NCBI GenBank assembly: GCA_013400975.1
Contig: WBMZ01000355.1
Span: forward strand, 124,001 to 188,000
Length of the DNA: 64,000 nt
From: Atrichornis clamosus
Lineage: Eukaryota; Chordata; Aves; Passeriformes; Menuridae
Direction of reading: 5' to 3'
Positions within the stretch are counted from its first letter, which is position 1. The number at the start of each line of letters is the position of its first letter. The notes below the pieces were generated by a model that did no database searches, was not told the DNA's origin, and saw only the letters and a program-made list of their open reading frames with translations. The translations under genes were made by a program, and so were the position numbers. This document shows, one piece after another, positions 1-12,604 of this stretch.

Positions 1-129
1 AGGTTAAAATCCTCCCAGCTGACACCAACACTGTCTGCAGTGTGTTCAGGTTTGTGCAGGAAAACCAGTTACAACAGATAACCCAGGAGGCAATCCCAGG
101 TTCTGGATTTTTACAAGTACTTTTCATCT

Positions 130-285
130 GGGGCTCTCAAAGGGCTTTGCAAATATGAACGCATTTTAGCTTCACAACAACCCCCGTGAGGCAAAGATAA
201 TGATCACTGTATCCATTTTACAAATGGGGAAACTTGAGCACAAAAGAAGAAAAGTGTTGCCAAAGATCAGGCCCAGCAAGTTGAG
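130..285 (-). mobile_element. MIR/L2-like ancient retroposon relic
   Basis: The text runs from 'ggctctcaaagggctttgc' through 'ttcacaacaacccccgtgag' to 'ccattttacaaatgggga'. This is the reverse complement of the conserved 3' part of MIR/L2-type elements (cctcagtttccccatctgtaaaatgg ... gtaaagcgctttgag). It is a short, diverged, inactive fragment. An open frame at 200-394 runs through it and is not considered a gene. Confidence 0.55.
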
Positions 286-3154
286 CACAAAACGAAGCAG
301 CACTGCCATCCCTGCGCTTGCACCGACAAGCAAAAAACCCTCCCTCCTGCTTTGGTTGATTGGAACAGCTTTTCCCAGCATAGGTGCAGCCTAACAACAA
401 ATGGAGGAGGAGAAAACACGTTGTTCAAGTTCAGTAAGAAGCTTCACCAGCTTCAGAGCATCAGTACCATTAGGCAGCACACAACATAGCTGCAACTGAG
501 TAGAGCTCAAGTAGATATGTTGAAAAAAATCCAAGGCTTGTTTTTCATGTTGCTATGATTCTAAGTAACAGACAGGGTGCCATGACATTAGCAGCACATT
601 GAAACAAAGTATTCCTACGTCTTCAAAGCTTGACATTAAAAGTTACAAGTTGTGGGAAAATAAATTTAGAGACGCTACTCTAAGAGGTGCAGTAAAAGCG
701 GGTAAGGAACGTAACAACAACGATGAAGGCACTGTCAGAAAATATGGCTTGGCTAAAGCCTCTAAGTCCGAAGTGTTTATACAAACCACAGCCAAGAGTT
801 TTGACAGCATATGAACCATCTCACTATGTACTAGTGGTTTTGGCTGCCAGAAGCTAAAAGTTGACCAAGCTATTTCTTAAAAGTTTTAAAATCAGATATT
901 TGCTGGTTAAAAGGAATGTAATTTTTTTTTAATGGCCACTTAAGTCAGTTTCTTTTTCATTTAAAATCTTTATTTTTAGGTTTTGTTGAAATTGAAAGAA
1001 ATGAAAAATTCAATAGCATCCCAGAGGGTTACACCTGGTGAGTACGGGAACAGATGTGAAATATTTTTTCCTTGACTAACACTAGATTCCATAGAGTGAT
1101 GATGATTTCTAAGGTATGCAACCACAAAAAGCTTCTTACTCCAGAAAAATTGTCACTGAGCTATTTAAACTCGTAACTGCAGTATCAGTGCAAACATGTT
1201 GATGAAATAATCGCTTGGATTTGGCTGCATGGTGCTGTTTTGCTGCTGCAGCGCTCTGGGGCGATTGTCATTTCAGGTAGGATGGGTAATAAAGGAACCC
1301 TTTGGAGAGAGACTTGTTAACCAGTGCAGCACCATTGCATGGAATGTCTGGTGCCATGGACATTATACAAGCTAGAGTCCTCATACCATGTTACCTTGCT
1401 TAAGTGTTGGTCACAAGAAGTGGAATTCAATTAGTGGAAAACAGCTCAGAAACATATGGAGGAAGATACTGATCCTTTGTGTTTAAAAAGAAAACATCTA
1501 TCAAAGTGTCCATCACTGATGTCTATAAAGAGGTTCCTAAAATTCAGAAGTTTCAAATACCACAAGCCGGAGAAGTATCATTTTTTACTCATTAAATTCT
1601 ATTCTCTTTGCCTGACAATTCAACTGTTCCTTTCTTGCATCACATAAAAGAATTTTTACAGCCTACCACCTTATTTTCAAAATAGAAAAGCATAATATAA
1701 AGAACAATAAATAATAAAGTATAATTCAATTCAGAGACACAGTGGGGATCTGCAATATTGAACAAAGAATGCAAACCTCACATAGAGAAAAAGAAGGATT
1801 AAGCCAAAGAAATGTGGTGTGGTGTAGGCAACAGAGAACAAAATTACATGGTCAAATATTCCATTGATGAAAAGACATATAAGTTGTTAATTTAAAAGGT
1901 GAGCCATGGTAAGACAAGTTCAACTTTGAAAATAATGTATGAAAATCAGATTTTGATTTTGTGACTTGCCTTTTTTCATGTAGCTCCCCCGTGGTAATTC
2001 TTTTTTTTTAATTCCACAGTACCTCAAAATATGATACACACAGATACACAGACAAACAGAGTTAATAAGATCAAACTTCCTAACATAAACCAGGACAGAG
2101 TGAACAGTCAATAATTCATGATCTAATTTATGACTGTCTGCAAAGCAAGCATGTTTTGCCTAATGGGGTGAATGCCTCTTTATTAACTTACTGCTAAATT
2201 ATGTAGTGAACTAATAGCATTGTCAGAGGCCTGTAAACAGTGCAGATATGAATCAGTGTTTTGTGGCAGCACCGTAATTACAACAACATCCTGAATAAGC
2301 TGTATGCCATTGCAGCTCACACAGAGCTGGTACTGATAGGCTTAACACAAGATCAGGAGTTAACAAATAGGGACTTAGGCAGTTAATCACAAAGCAGACA
2401 CACTTCTGTTTTGATATACAATGGTGGTGGAATAAAGCCAGTTCCCAAGCTATATTAGAGACACATGACACGCTTGTAAAGAACATGATCTCTCCTGGGA
2501 AGAGCTCTTCACATTAATCTGAAAAGGCCCCATAGTATCGCTGTCAATTCACTTCTTAGCAAGCAACCTAGAGCTACAAATGGACACTAATCGGCAACAC
2601 CCGTGTGCCTGCTGCTGCTGGAGAGATCTGGGCTTCAGACTCTTCCTCAGAGGCAAAGCACAGCCCATGAGGCAAAGAAAGACTGAAGGAGGTCTGTTAT
2701 CTAACCAGCTCTCAGGTGGGGTATCACTTCTGATTCCTCTCCTCCAGTTCTTCTTTCCTTTATGTTTCTCAGATAAACTGCAAACAATACTGGTGTTCCT
2801 TAATTCCAGTTTTCAAGCTTTGAATGAATAGCATGAAATCATAATTTTTTCCTCTGTTTCGTTTTAGTGAAACACAGACTTATTTTTAAAATTCTGATCA
2901 GAACACAATTTTTACCTTTACTTTTTCTTTTTTTTTATTCACAAACATCCATGAGAAAGAGTCTTCAGAGTTCCTCTCTTGTTACATATGCCTAGCTAAA
3001 TTTATAACCCTTTGACACATTACAGTGAATTAGTTGACAACTGAAGAGAACACCACAGCCTTTGTTTAGAGCCTTTGCTTGTAGGCATTTAACAGAAGCC
3101 TTTAAGGCACAGAAATATGAGAGAAGGAATCACTATTCTATTCCGAGCTTTCTC

Positions 3155-3265
3155 CCTGATTTACTAGATGACTGAAGGCAAGTTATTTTGGTTTTTTTCT
3201 CCTGCCATTAGCATGTGTATAATGTTCCTTTCCTCACACCAAAATACTTTGAGAGCTGAGGGTGG
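3155..3265 (+). mobile_element. MIR/L2-like relic, strongly diverged
   Basis: The order of motifs, 'ctagatgactgaaggcaag', then 'ttcctttcctcacacc', then 'aaaatactttgagagctg', follows the MIR/L2 tail (tgtgaccttgggcaagt ... cctcac ... gtaaagcactttgag). Identity is low and the assignment rests on motif order. Confidence 0.4.
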
Positions 3266-5131
3266 TGGGGAAATCCATAGGGGAAAACTGACAGGGTGAT
3301 GGTAGAACAATACAGAATGTCTAAAAATGTTGCAGCTTTACAATGCCAAATCTCCTGGCAATCAGTAATTAAAGTAATATAAGGAAAGATGCATTAACTA
3401 ATGAAAGATGAACAATGCACAGACTTAGTACTTTTTAACCTCTGTTATTCAGTTAGCCACGGGTATCAGTGCTGTTTCTGATTAATCTGCCAAAGGTAAC
3501 TCTCAACTGATCTAATTTTCTCAGCCTGCTTAAGTTCTCCTTATAAATGTCCACACTCTTAAGGAAAAAAAAAAAATGATAGGTTCACAGATGGAAAGAG
3601 ACTGGAAGCCAGTTTCCTAGAAGAGAGAATGAACGAAACAGCCACAGGTCTGGGCAGTGAACCAGGGCAACGTGTCTCCTCCAGGCACAACCAATTTCTT
3701 CCCTTTGACTCAACCCTCACATCAACCCTCTTCCCTCTTGAGTACAGCTCAGGCTCAAATACCAAAACAACCTTTGGTTCAACATTAACCCTTGAAAGTC
3801 AAGTTCAAGACTGCCCAAATATATCTCACAGTCCTGTGAATAAACTCATCCATATTCAGTCACATATGCAGTAAATGATTTTTGTATCACAGGTTCAGAA
3901 AGATTCCTGTGACCAAGAGATTGGTATAAAACATAGGATTTGAATTACTGTTCTAGCCATGATTCTTTTATATATTTTTTTAAACCCCAAGACCTTTAAA
4001 AAATCATATTTTCAAACTTGTCTTCACAAGAAGAAAAAGTGTATTTCTGAGAGCAATAGATAAAGAACACATATGACCCTCTCATTCCTGTAGAGAAAGT
4101 TTTGAGAAAAATATCTCTACCATAAAATCAAATTTGGACTGTGACAAACTATAATCAGCAAGAATGATTCTTGACTCAAACAGTTTTGATTTATGATTGT
4201 TGAAAATGAATTCATATTTTGCAAGTCTGTGCTCTTTTAAACTTGATCATAATTAAAAGCTTTGCATTATTCTTTTACTATTTTTTTATCCACCCAATCA
4301 AGTAATACATCTAGTTCCATAAGCTGATCACTTTTGTTCCCACAGAATATGATGAATGGTTTATATGTGTGTTGCCTTTTAGAAGCCAGAATTTCACTTA
4401 TGATCAACAGGTCAATAGAAGTAACTACTGAATATTATACTGAAGTCCTCTGCTTTATGTAGACAATTGAAAACAACCACTGTAATTTTTTTTCTCTGAC
4501 ATAAATTCAAATAAAACAAAAAAAACCCCCAGCAGTGAACCATAATTACTAGAATTCTTTTTCTTCAAGAGAGGAAAAGAAGTCTAAATTCAGAACTTCT
4601 TTATTAAAAAGTAGATGTTTACCCATGGACAACTGACATTTATGATATAGAAGCAGAAGTTTTTATACATCGAAAGTTTTAAAAGATCAAACTGTTGAGA
4701 GAAATTCTCCTTTAACTCAGAGGGAATGGTTGCTACTTTCAGAGGTTTTATATTCTCTGTCTGTCCCTGACTTGAAACTCAAATCTTCAGACACACGTGG
4801 TTATGAAGCATTCTGAGAAAAAATAATTTTCACTTCATTCCAAGGTTATTATATTCTCATTTAGCTAAATAGTTATATCTAAAATAAATTTTAAATTCCA
4901 TTAAATGATGTGTTGCATATTATTTACTACAGATGAAATTACTTTCTATATATTATAGGAACTTCTTAAAAGATTCCATAGCTTGCTTTATTTTGCAAGA
5001 TGAGGCACTAGTGTACGCCTAAAATGTCTTCTAAAATCTGCGTTGTGCAGTGTGATGGTTCTTACACTATCTCTAGAAGTCAGTGCATTTCAGGGAGAGT
5101 GGTATGTAAACATATCAGTTATTACTTCCTT

Positions 5132-5461
5132 GAGGAGAGCACTGGAGGTGGTGCTGATCTCCTCTCTCTGGTGACCAGCAATAGGACATGAGGAAAAGGA
5201 ATGAAGCTGCTCCAGGGAAGTTCAGATTAGACATGAGGAAAAGATTCTCCACTAAGAGTGTGGTCAGTCCCTGGAACGGGCTTCCCAGCAAAGTGGTTAT
5301 AAAACCACACCTGTCAGAGTTCAAGAAGCATCTTAATAATGCTCTTAGTCACACGGTTTAATTTTAGGTAGTCCTGAGATGAGCAGGGAGTTGGACTAAA
5401 TTGTCCCTATGGGTCTCTTCCAACTTGAGATATCCTCCTGCGGTTCTGTGTTGCTATGATT
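5132..5461 (+). mobile_element. CR1 LINE 3' fragment (antisense to DLG2)
   Basis: This is a 5'-truncated CR1. It runs from 'gctgatctcctctctctgg' and 'aggacatgaggaaaaggaat' through 'gagtgtggtcagtccctgg' and 'gagttcaagaagcatctta' to the terminal 'gggtctcttccaacttgag' and a degenerate 'gctatgatta' end. It holds only the extreme C-terminal coding part and 3' UTR. The tail (GAGTTGGACT...GGGTCYCTTCCAACTTG) is the same type as the tail of the SINE at 48293-48416. Point changes and small gaps make it inactive. Confidence 0.85.
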
Positions 5462-5712
5462 AGCATTTTGAATGTTCAGGAAGTCTTTTGACAACAGGAG
5501 TGTTTTACTAAAATGAATGTAGTGTAGTCTACAGTGGCTGATAACTATTGCTGTTTTTTAAGCAGAGATATGGGTCATGAAGCAATACCATCCCATACTG
5601 TGCATTGTACCTACTGTCAGTAAAAGTACTGTTCCCCACGAAAGGAAAAACCCAGGAACTTAATCACTTTGGTTTCAGTCTCACACACAGGTTTTATATA
5701 CAAGAATAATCT

Positions 5713-6000
5713 GCAGAATCAGAGAACAACTCAGGCTGGAAGGAACCTTGGGAGGTCATCTAGTCCAATCTCGTGCTCAAAGCAGGACCAATTTGAAACT
5801 TTAATCATATTGCTCAGGGCTTTGTTCAGATGAATTCTGAACCTCTCTGAGAACAGAGGTTCCATAATCTCATGGAATCACCAGTTACATTAAAGAGATC
5901 TTTTTTATCCTCAGATCCAATTAGAATTTTCCTTATTGCAAGATGTGACTGCTACCTCCAGTCCTTTCTTCATGCATTTCTGCTCACCTCCATGCTGGAC
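5713..6000 (-). mobile_element. CR1 LINE 3' fragment, old
   Basis: The plus strand shows the inverted CR1 end: 'cagaatcagagaacaactc', 'aggctggaaggaacc', 'aggtcatctagtcc', 'gctcaaagcagga', 'attgctcagggc'. Similarity fades toward 6000, so the right end is approximate. It lies head to tail with the next CR1 piece and is in the sense orientation relative to DLG2. Confidence 0.72.
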
Positions 6001-6041
6001 TTCAGTGCTGCCAGAGCACTCTGATGACTCAGGCCAAAGTA

Positions 6042-6360
6042 GAGAATCACAGTGTCATTTAAGTTGGAAAGCACCTCTTGATCTCCCCTTGTCAAGCCCT
6101 CTCTGCTGAAGCAGGTTTAGCTGGAACAGGTTGCCCAGGAACATGTTAGTCAGGTTTTAAATATCATCAAGGATGGACAGTCCACAACGTCTCTGGACAA
6201 CCTGTGCCCAGAGACAGTGACCCTTACAGTAAAAAAGTGTTTCCGGATGATAAGATGGATTTTCATGTGCTTGTTCATTACTTCTTGTCCTGTCATTGGA
6301 CACTACTGATAAAAGTCTGGTTTCTTTATCTTCATTCCCTTCCATCAGGTATTTATACCT
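6042..6360 (-). mobile_element. CR1 LINE 3' fragment, old
   Basis: Inverted CR1 motifs appear in order: 'gagaatcacagtgtcattt', 'agttggaaagcacctc', 'aggttgcccagg', 'aaggatggacagtccac', 'cagtaaaaaagtgtttcc', 'cttcttgtcctgtcattgg', 'cactactgataaaagtctgg'. These match the CR1 3' region read in reverse. Being a separate copy with its own 'agaatca...' start, it is a distinct insertion from the fragment at 5713. Confidence 0.78.
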
Positions 6361-7471
6361 GATATTTATGTACTTATAACTATACATTTCCCATTGAAGA
6401 GTTACTCCTTCCCAGTTGCAGGAGGTTGCATTTTCTTTTGCTGTACTTATGAAACTTCAGCTGACCTACTCTTCCCTTGTCAACCCATATATTCATGGAA
6501 AAGCTTTGAAAAGGTCTGGAGCACGAAGTCAATTTCTTAAGGTCGCTTTCATAGTTTTGCTGTTTGAATAACTTCACTCAGCTAAGTTAGATCAAAGGGA
6601 CGTCATGTAAAATGCAGTGGAAGTGATTTTACAGGCTTTTATGATTTAAAAGCAGACAGAGGATATAGAATCCAGTTCAGACAGTCCACACTGCCATACA
6701 GTGTAGAGTATCTGCAGGCATAATCTGAAGAAGAAATGGACAAAAAAAGTATATATATTTTCAGTCCATAAATACCAATCTCTCATTCTCAGGTAATTAA
6801 AAATTGGGCTTTTGCTAAGAAACCTAGGTTATCACTGTTGGCAGAAGTTACCGCATGTTGTTGAACTTTTGTTCCTGTAGAGTAGCACTAGCTGATAAAT
6901 TCCCTCTGTTACGAAATTATCATGTAAGTCAGTGGAAACTGCCCCAGGATATGTCCCTTCAGTGGCACATCAGTAATGACCACTGATAACCACATTTTCA
7001 GGTGCTCCTACAAAGTGATAGGATTGTGTCTTTGTAGTAAAGTGAAATCCACTTATCAGACAAAACAAGAAAAGGAGGAATCTTTCTAAAATCTATGAGA
7101 ATAGGAAAAATGATCCTGAGAAATATATGCTTAGAATATTATCTGTCTTAGTAATGAGATTACTATACTTGTATTACTAAACTTTTATTACAAAACAAAA
7201 AGTTTGTCAGGTCTAATCTTAATATGGATTAATGAATTGCATTTGTATGCTACTTTTTGTGGGTTTAGAGGTCTAAGATGTTAACAACACAGAAATAATC
7301 GTGAGTTAAATTTACAGTGGTTAATTAAGACAGAGACAAGTTATGAAATATTTGATCTCTTACAAAGACACCGAGACAAAATATTGCAATGGCTTCTGTC
7401 TTAAATAGTTTAAACTAAAAAAGCTTTCAAATGTAATTAAAAATGCTACTAAAAAGATACCACTGTTTCTG

Positions 7472-7555
7472 CAAGGAATTCTTTCTTACTTATAGAAAGG
7501 CAGTTTCAGGTTTAAACCGCTCTTATGATGTTCATAATGTTGAATTTAATAGCAC
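7472..7555 (+). repeat. Unclassified dispersed repeat, copy A
   Basis: The first 32 bases match those of the copy at 9829-9905 at 28 positions, and all four differences are transitions. Similarity then weakens but continues (ggttta..., ctcttatg/ctctatg). The two copies are in the same orientation 2,357 bp apart, on either side of the PDZ1 exon. The family is not recognised. Confidence 0.55.
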
Positions 7556-8931
7556 GATTTCCAAATACTTCCTTTTCTTCATGCTGTATTTTCCATGAAG
7601 CTCATCAGGCCCAATGCAGACATTTATAGTATATAAAAATACAGCTGGACTACACAAAGAAACTCCTTTTCATTTGAGTCACCAATGAAAATATAGGCCC
7701 TTTTTTTCTTCTGTTCTATTTTAGACATTGACTTTGGGATGAAATAAATCACAACCTAGAAATGCTTAGGTTTTTCTTCACTCTATCAGCAGACTAGCTT
7801 AGGGGTAGATAGATAGCTGCATTTTACTCGCGAAGTTACATGGTAATAGTCCTACTCCTTTTATCTGAAATCTTAGTTAAAATGTAAATTCTTCAGGCAC
7901 TGCCAAACACTATGACTCCTCATCACTATCACAGTAAAAAAAGAGTAACTTCCAAAATCCAATTATTAACGTAGCATAAGAAATATCCAAAACTTGTCCT
8001 AAAAACTGGACAACTCCCCTTACTTTCAACTTTGAAGTAAAGGAAAAGGCTTCGGGAAAAAATGTTGTTGCTACCATCTGGTACATTTCACTAATTTTAG
8101 ACCATCTGTTTTTGGCAAAGGCTCCCAGAGCTGATTCCAGTGCTGAAATAATGAAAGCATCAGAATTTTATTCCAAGTTGCTCCAGTTAAATTGGCTTTT
8201 TGGAGCATCAGCAGGTGTGACGACCGACAGAAAGGTGGCAGCCTCTGTGATAGACGGAAGCCTTTCTGCATTCAGTCCATAAGGAAAGACAAGCACAAGC
8301 ACTTTTGTGGTTTCTCTTGTTTAAGAAAGATGCTGTCATGTATTTGAGAACCCCGACAAATGATCTGTATGTACGTTTCAGGGGCTACAGCAACAGACTG
8401 CTCTGGAGATGACTCAGAATATAGAGCATAGCCATCACATCCTCAAGGAGCAAAATAATGTTTGGAAACAGCAGTAAACACATCTCACTGTTGCTGCCAA
8501 ATAACAGGAAGCATCTACACATAGCTATGATTATTAATGATGGCTTTGTAGTTTGAGAAGTCTTGATAGCCTTCAAGTATAAGACCAATGTGTAGTTCTT
8601 CAGCCATGAACACACAAAACCCAAGCAGAGAAGACTTGCATGCTGACATGCAGGTTTCCTTCTCCTGTCCCCATCTTGCCTCTTGAACTAAAGGAAATGC
8701 CTGGTACAAAGATGGAAGTGGCACCACCAAAAGCCCCATTACACAGGATTTGATTAAACTTATTCAGTTACTTTAAGCTACTTAAATCAACTGTCTTAGA
8801 AGAAAGGAGACTCTAGTTATGTCATGTACTTCCCCTGCCCCATGAAAGACCCAACTGGCATTTGACTCCAAGAGAATAATTATAACAATTAAGCATTTTG
8901 TTTCCAAACGTACATAATAAGTTTGTTTTTA

Positions 8932-9084
<153 letters not shown>

Positions 9085-9828
9085 TCATCCAGATGCTAGA
9101 TTTCTACAGAATTCATTTGCAGTGCATGAGCAAAGATTCTTGCTTCTTAAATAAAGCACTTTATTTGGCAACTCCATACTTGAAGGCAGGTGACTCAGTC
9201 AGAAAAAATTAATTGTCAGTTAAAGAACAGAGGCTGTGAACAGAAAGATTTCCTGGAGTTAATGACAGAGTTAATGGATACTCCTACAGAAACAGGATTT
9301 GACCTAAATTTGTTTTCAAAAGCAGTCACATAAATTAGCATCTGAACTCCAATATTAATTCATACAAGTCAATGAGAGCTAGAGGCTAAAAACACTCCAG
9401 AGCTTTGAAAAAACACTTTCAAAACCATGGTCATTTATAAACAGAAATAATGAAAAACATTTAACTCTGAAATATTTTACTGCACTAGTTTCTGTTGAAA
9501 AGTGATCATTGCTCAGATTCCCCTGCTTTAAAAAACAAACACGACTATTTCTTTCATCTTACTGATTTGCTAGCAAAAATGTTTGAAAGACATTATAAAA
9601 GTCTACTCAATAATCTTACTTATTGCTTCTACTATTTGTGAGAATATAATGAAAGATAAATAGATATGTACACACATACATACATTTGCAAATTAAGACA
9701 CTGTTTTTCACATACATTTCAAAGCCACAATTCTGATTCTTTTTTGGAAGCATATATTGGTTATGTTTTTCTATATAAGTCAACGTTAAGTATAAGATTT
9801 TTTTTTCTGTGTAAATTAACTTCTTTTT

Positions 9829-9905
9829 CAAGGGATTCTTTCTTATTTATAGAAGGGTAGATGCCGGTTTAAGAACCCTCTATGCATAGGAAGTGTCATT
9901 AAATT
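9829..9905 (+). repeat. Unclassified dispersed repeat, copy B
   Basis: Partner of the copy at 7472-7555. It begins 'caagggattctttcttatt' and continues 'tatagaagggtag'. The boundaries are set by where similarity fades. It lies 772 bp from the acceptor of the PDZ1 core exon. Confidence 0.55.
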
Positions 9906-9973
9906 CAAAGCAACACTTGATTCTTTAAGACCCTCTTAGCCAAAAGCATTTAGGCTTATCACAGTGATGTAAC

Positions 9974-9991
9974 TATATATATATATATATT
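9974..9991. repeat. (TA)n microsatellite
   Basis: A perfect alternating TA/AT tract of about nine units lies between 'gtaac' and 'tgcag'. Confidence 0.9.
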
Positions 9992-10209
9992 GCAGAATAT
10001 GTACACTACTGCAAATGAAGTATATTTAGGGCACCAAAATACTCTTATTTCACCAGCTTCTCAGACTATTGTGATTTTATTTCTTTTGTTGCTGCTTGTG
10101 GTCAGATACCTAGTTCTGTTCTAGTGAGAAAAATTATTAATAAAAATGACATGTCCATACTTTTTTTTCTAAATAATTTAAATTGAATGTAATTTCTGCA
10201 TTTCTGAAC

Positions 10210-10233
10210 TGTACTTCAATGCATTGAAGTACA
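10210..10233. repeat. Perfect 24-bp palindrome
   Basis: The 12-base half TGTACTTCAATG is followed immediately by its exact reverse complement, with no spacer. The next flanking pair (c/t) does not match, so 24 bp is the full length. 'acattcaacacattcaatg' just downstream repeats part of the half-site (ttcaatg). No protein site or element family was recognised. Confidence 0.95.
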
Positions 10234-12568
10234 TTCAACACATTCAATGTGATGCATTTTGTTTGTAGAAAGCCTAAATGTTGCCTGCCTGCAGTATGTC
10301 AAATTCTGAATTGTTATTAGTATTCTGCATTCACAAGAGATGCAGTTCTCAATACTTAAGAGATGCACATGCAATCTGCAGCTTTGCTATCAGCATGTAA
10401 TTGTGAACTAATTTATAATCCAAGGAAATGGATTTGGGCCTACACATCTTAATGCTTCTCAGCTAGCTATAATATGAAAATCATTATAGTAGTGAAACAG
10501 TCTGTATATATTTTCTGTACACCTTAGTTAGTAAACACCTCCAGGCCAGCAAAATAAATCTTTGGTTTAATCTCCCTTTCATCATTAGGATCATCTCAGA
10601 TTCAGGTTATTCTCCCAATATTTTAACACATGCCTAATCATACAGTGCACTTCACAGTAACATGCACTCTATAAATACTTCCAGAATATTTTCCTGAAAT
10701 CTTTTCTATATATCATATTATTAATTAAGATAATTGTCCAACACATAGGAAGGCAAAAAATACTTCTTATACATACTTGAGAAAGCCTGGAAAAAAACCC
10801 CTAAAACATTAGCAAAACCAAGGGCAAATTGCTAGGAATTTTAAGAAATACTTGATTTCCAAGTAAAAAAAAACCCAATAAACCTCTAAAAATGAAATTA
10901 AAATAAAATTGTTGTGTTTATTCTTAACTTCAGAGAGATTAAAAAAATATGTAGTAATCTTGTTTCTGAAGTAGATTTTCAAATCAGCAAAACCTACTTT
11001 GATAGGAAAAAAGAAAGAACATGGTAGCAAGGGCAAATCTGGGCGTGATTATTAGTACAAAACACAAACAGCTACATCATAATTTAAAAAAATGTACCTG
11101 AAGAGCATTAAAAAACCAGCAAAGCTTGACTGTTATGTGGTGTGTGCTTAGTTCTTACAGTTTGTCACATAAAATTCATTAGATCTTTTAGCAGGAAACA
11201 ACTTCTGCACGCTTTTCATCCTACCGTATTTTTTCCATTAACATTTTAGAGCTAAAAAATATAGCAATGTTGACTGTAAGCAGTGATGTGGTAAAACTGC
11301 TACACACTTCTCAGGAGAATTAGTGTTATCCTTGACATTTATCCATAAATGTTATACTGCAAGAGTGTTCTGAATCTGCCCCTTAGGAGTAACCTCTTAA
11401 AAGAACAGGGTAGCACTCCTCACTGGCACTTCTGTACCCAGAAAATTTCAAGCAGTTATTCTGGCTGCAGTCCTTGACTTGATCAACAGGATCTACAAGC
11501 TGTCAGGCACTTGGTGTCTCGGCAGATAGGTACATCCCCGCAAGGCTTTCCTGCACCAGAAACTGTGCTGCAAAAGTTAAGAGCAATTACACCTTTTTTT
11601 TTCCCCCACTATGGTTCTTGAAGTGCCCACATTGTCTACACAGAAAAATCATCTGTCTTTGTACCTCAGATCAAGGGCAACAGGGCTAAAAGCACAGCTA
11701 CAAACACTCATGAGTAAATTGGCCTTTTAAGAGCCTTGGGTTGAAAAATAATGCAATAGGAACATTCTGGTTAAAAGCTACTCTATTTCAGTTCTGAGCA
11801 GCAATACCGATTTCTCCTCTTCCCTCATGTTTACCTCCATGCTCGGCATCTAATGTGCAGGTTTACCAGCACATGGTTGCTGTATTAAAAACTCATTGCT
11901 GTCCAAGTTCCAAATAACTACTGTATACTACTGCAATGCTTCCTGAACATTTCTGCAAGGGTTGGCTCCCCACCCTTTACTTTTTGCACCTCCTTTGTCC
12001 CTATCCCAGAAAAAAAAAGTGTGGTAATTATCTTCACAGCTTCTCTTGGCATATCCGACTCCCTCCCATTTCATGTTAACCAATGAAAATGCCATCCCTC
12101 AGCCCAAAACAACTGAACCATCACTTAGCCATGGCATTTTCCAAGGTGGAACATTCATGCTTTATTTCATGCTGATTCATGTTTGGGAGTGGTTCCCATA
12201 AATATCTGTCAAGTTAATTCACTGTACTCTTTCTATTCCAAGCCTTACATCTCTTGCATGCTTACACAGCAAGTTAACAATGAGCTCAGAGACCTGGTGA
12301 AAATGCAGATAAATACTTTGTAAGTACTAATAACAGCTGATATAGAGGAGAAAAAGTCTTCCTCTTTTGGAATACTGCATTGATACTTTTTAATCGACAT
12401 TTGTATTTAGGCCTAAATATGCTTTCCTGTTTTGTTTCAGGGTTCTTCAGCAGAAAAGGTCTATGCAAAAGTCCCAACACATGTAGGGACAAAAAAGTCT
12501 GAACAAGCCTCAGACCTACAAACTTTTAATGACAGTGCTCAAACATGATTTATTCATATGTCCAAACA

Positions 12569-12604
12569 TATTATATATATATGTACATAATTCTATGATT
12601 CTAT
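12569..12604 (+). repeat. AT-rich tract ending in CR1-like terminal octamers
   Basis: A short (TA)n run is followed by 'attctatgattctata', which is the octamer unit ending chicken-type CR1 elements. No convincing CR1 body was seen upstream, so this is either the bare end of a badly decayed copy or chance. Confidence 0.35.
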
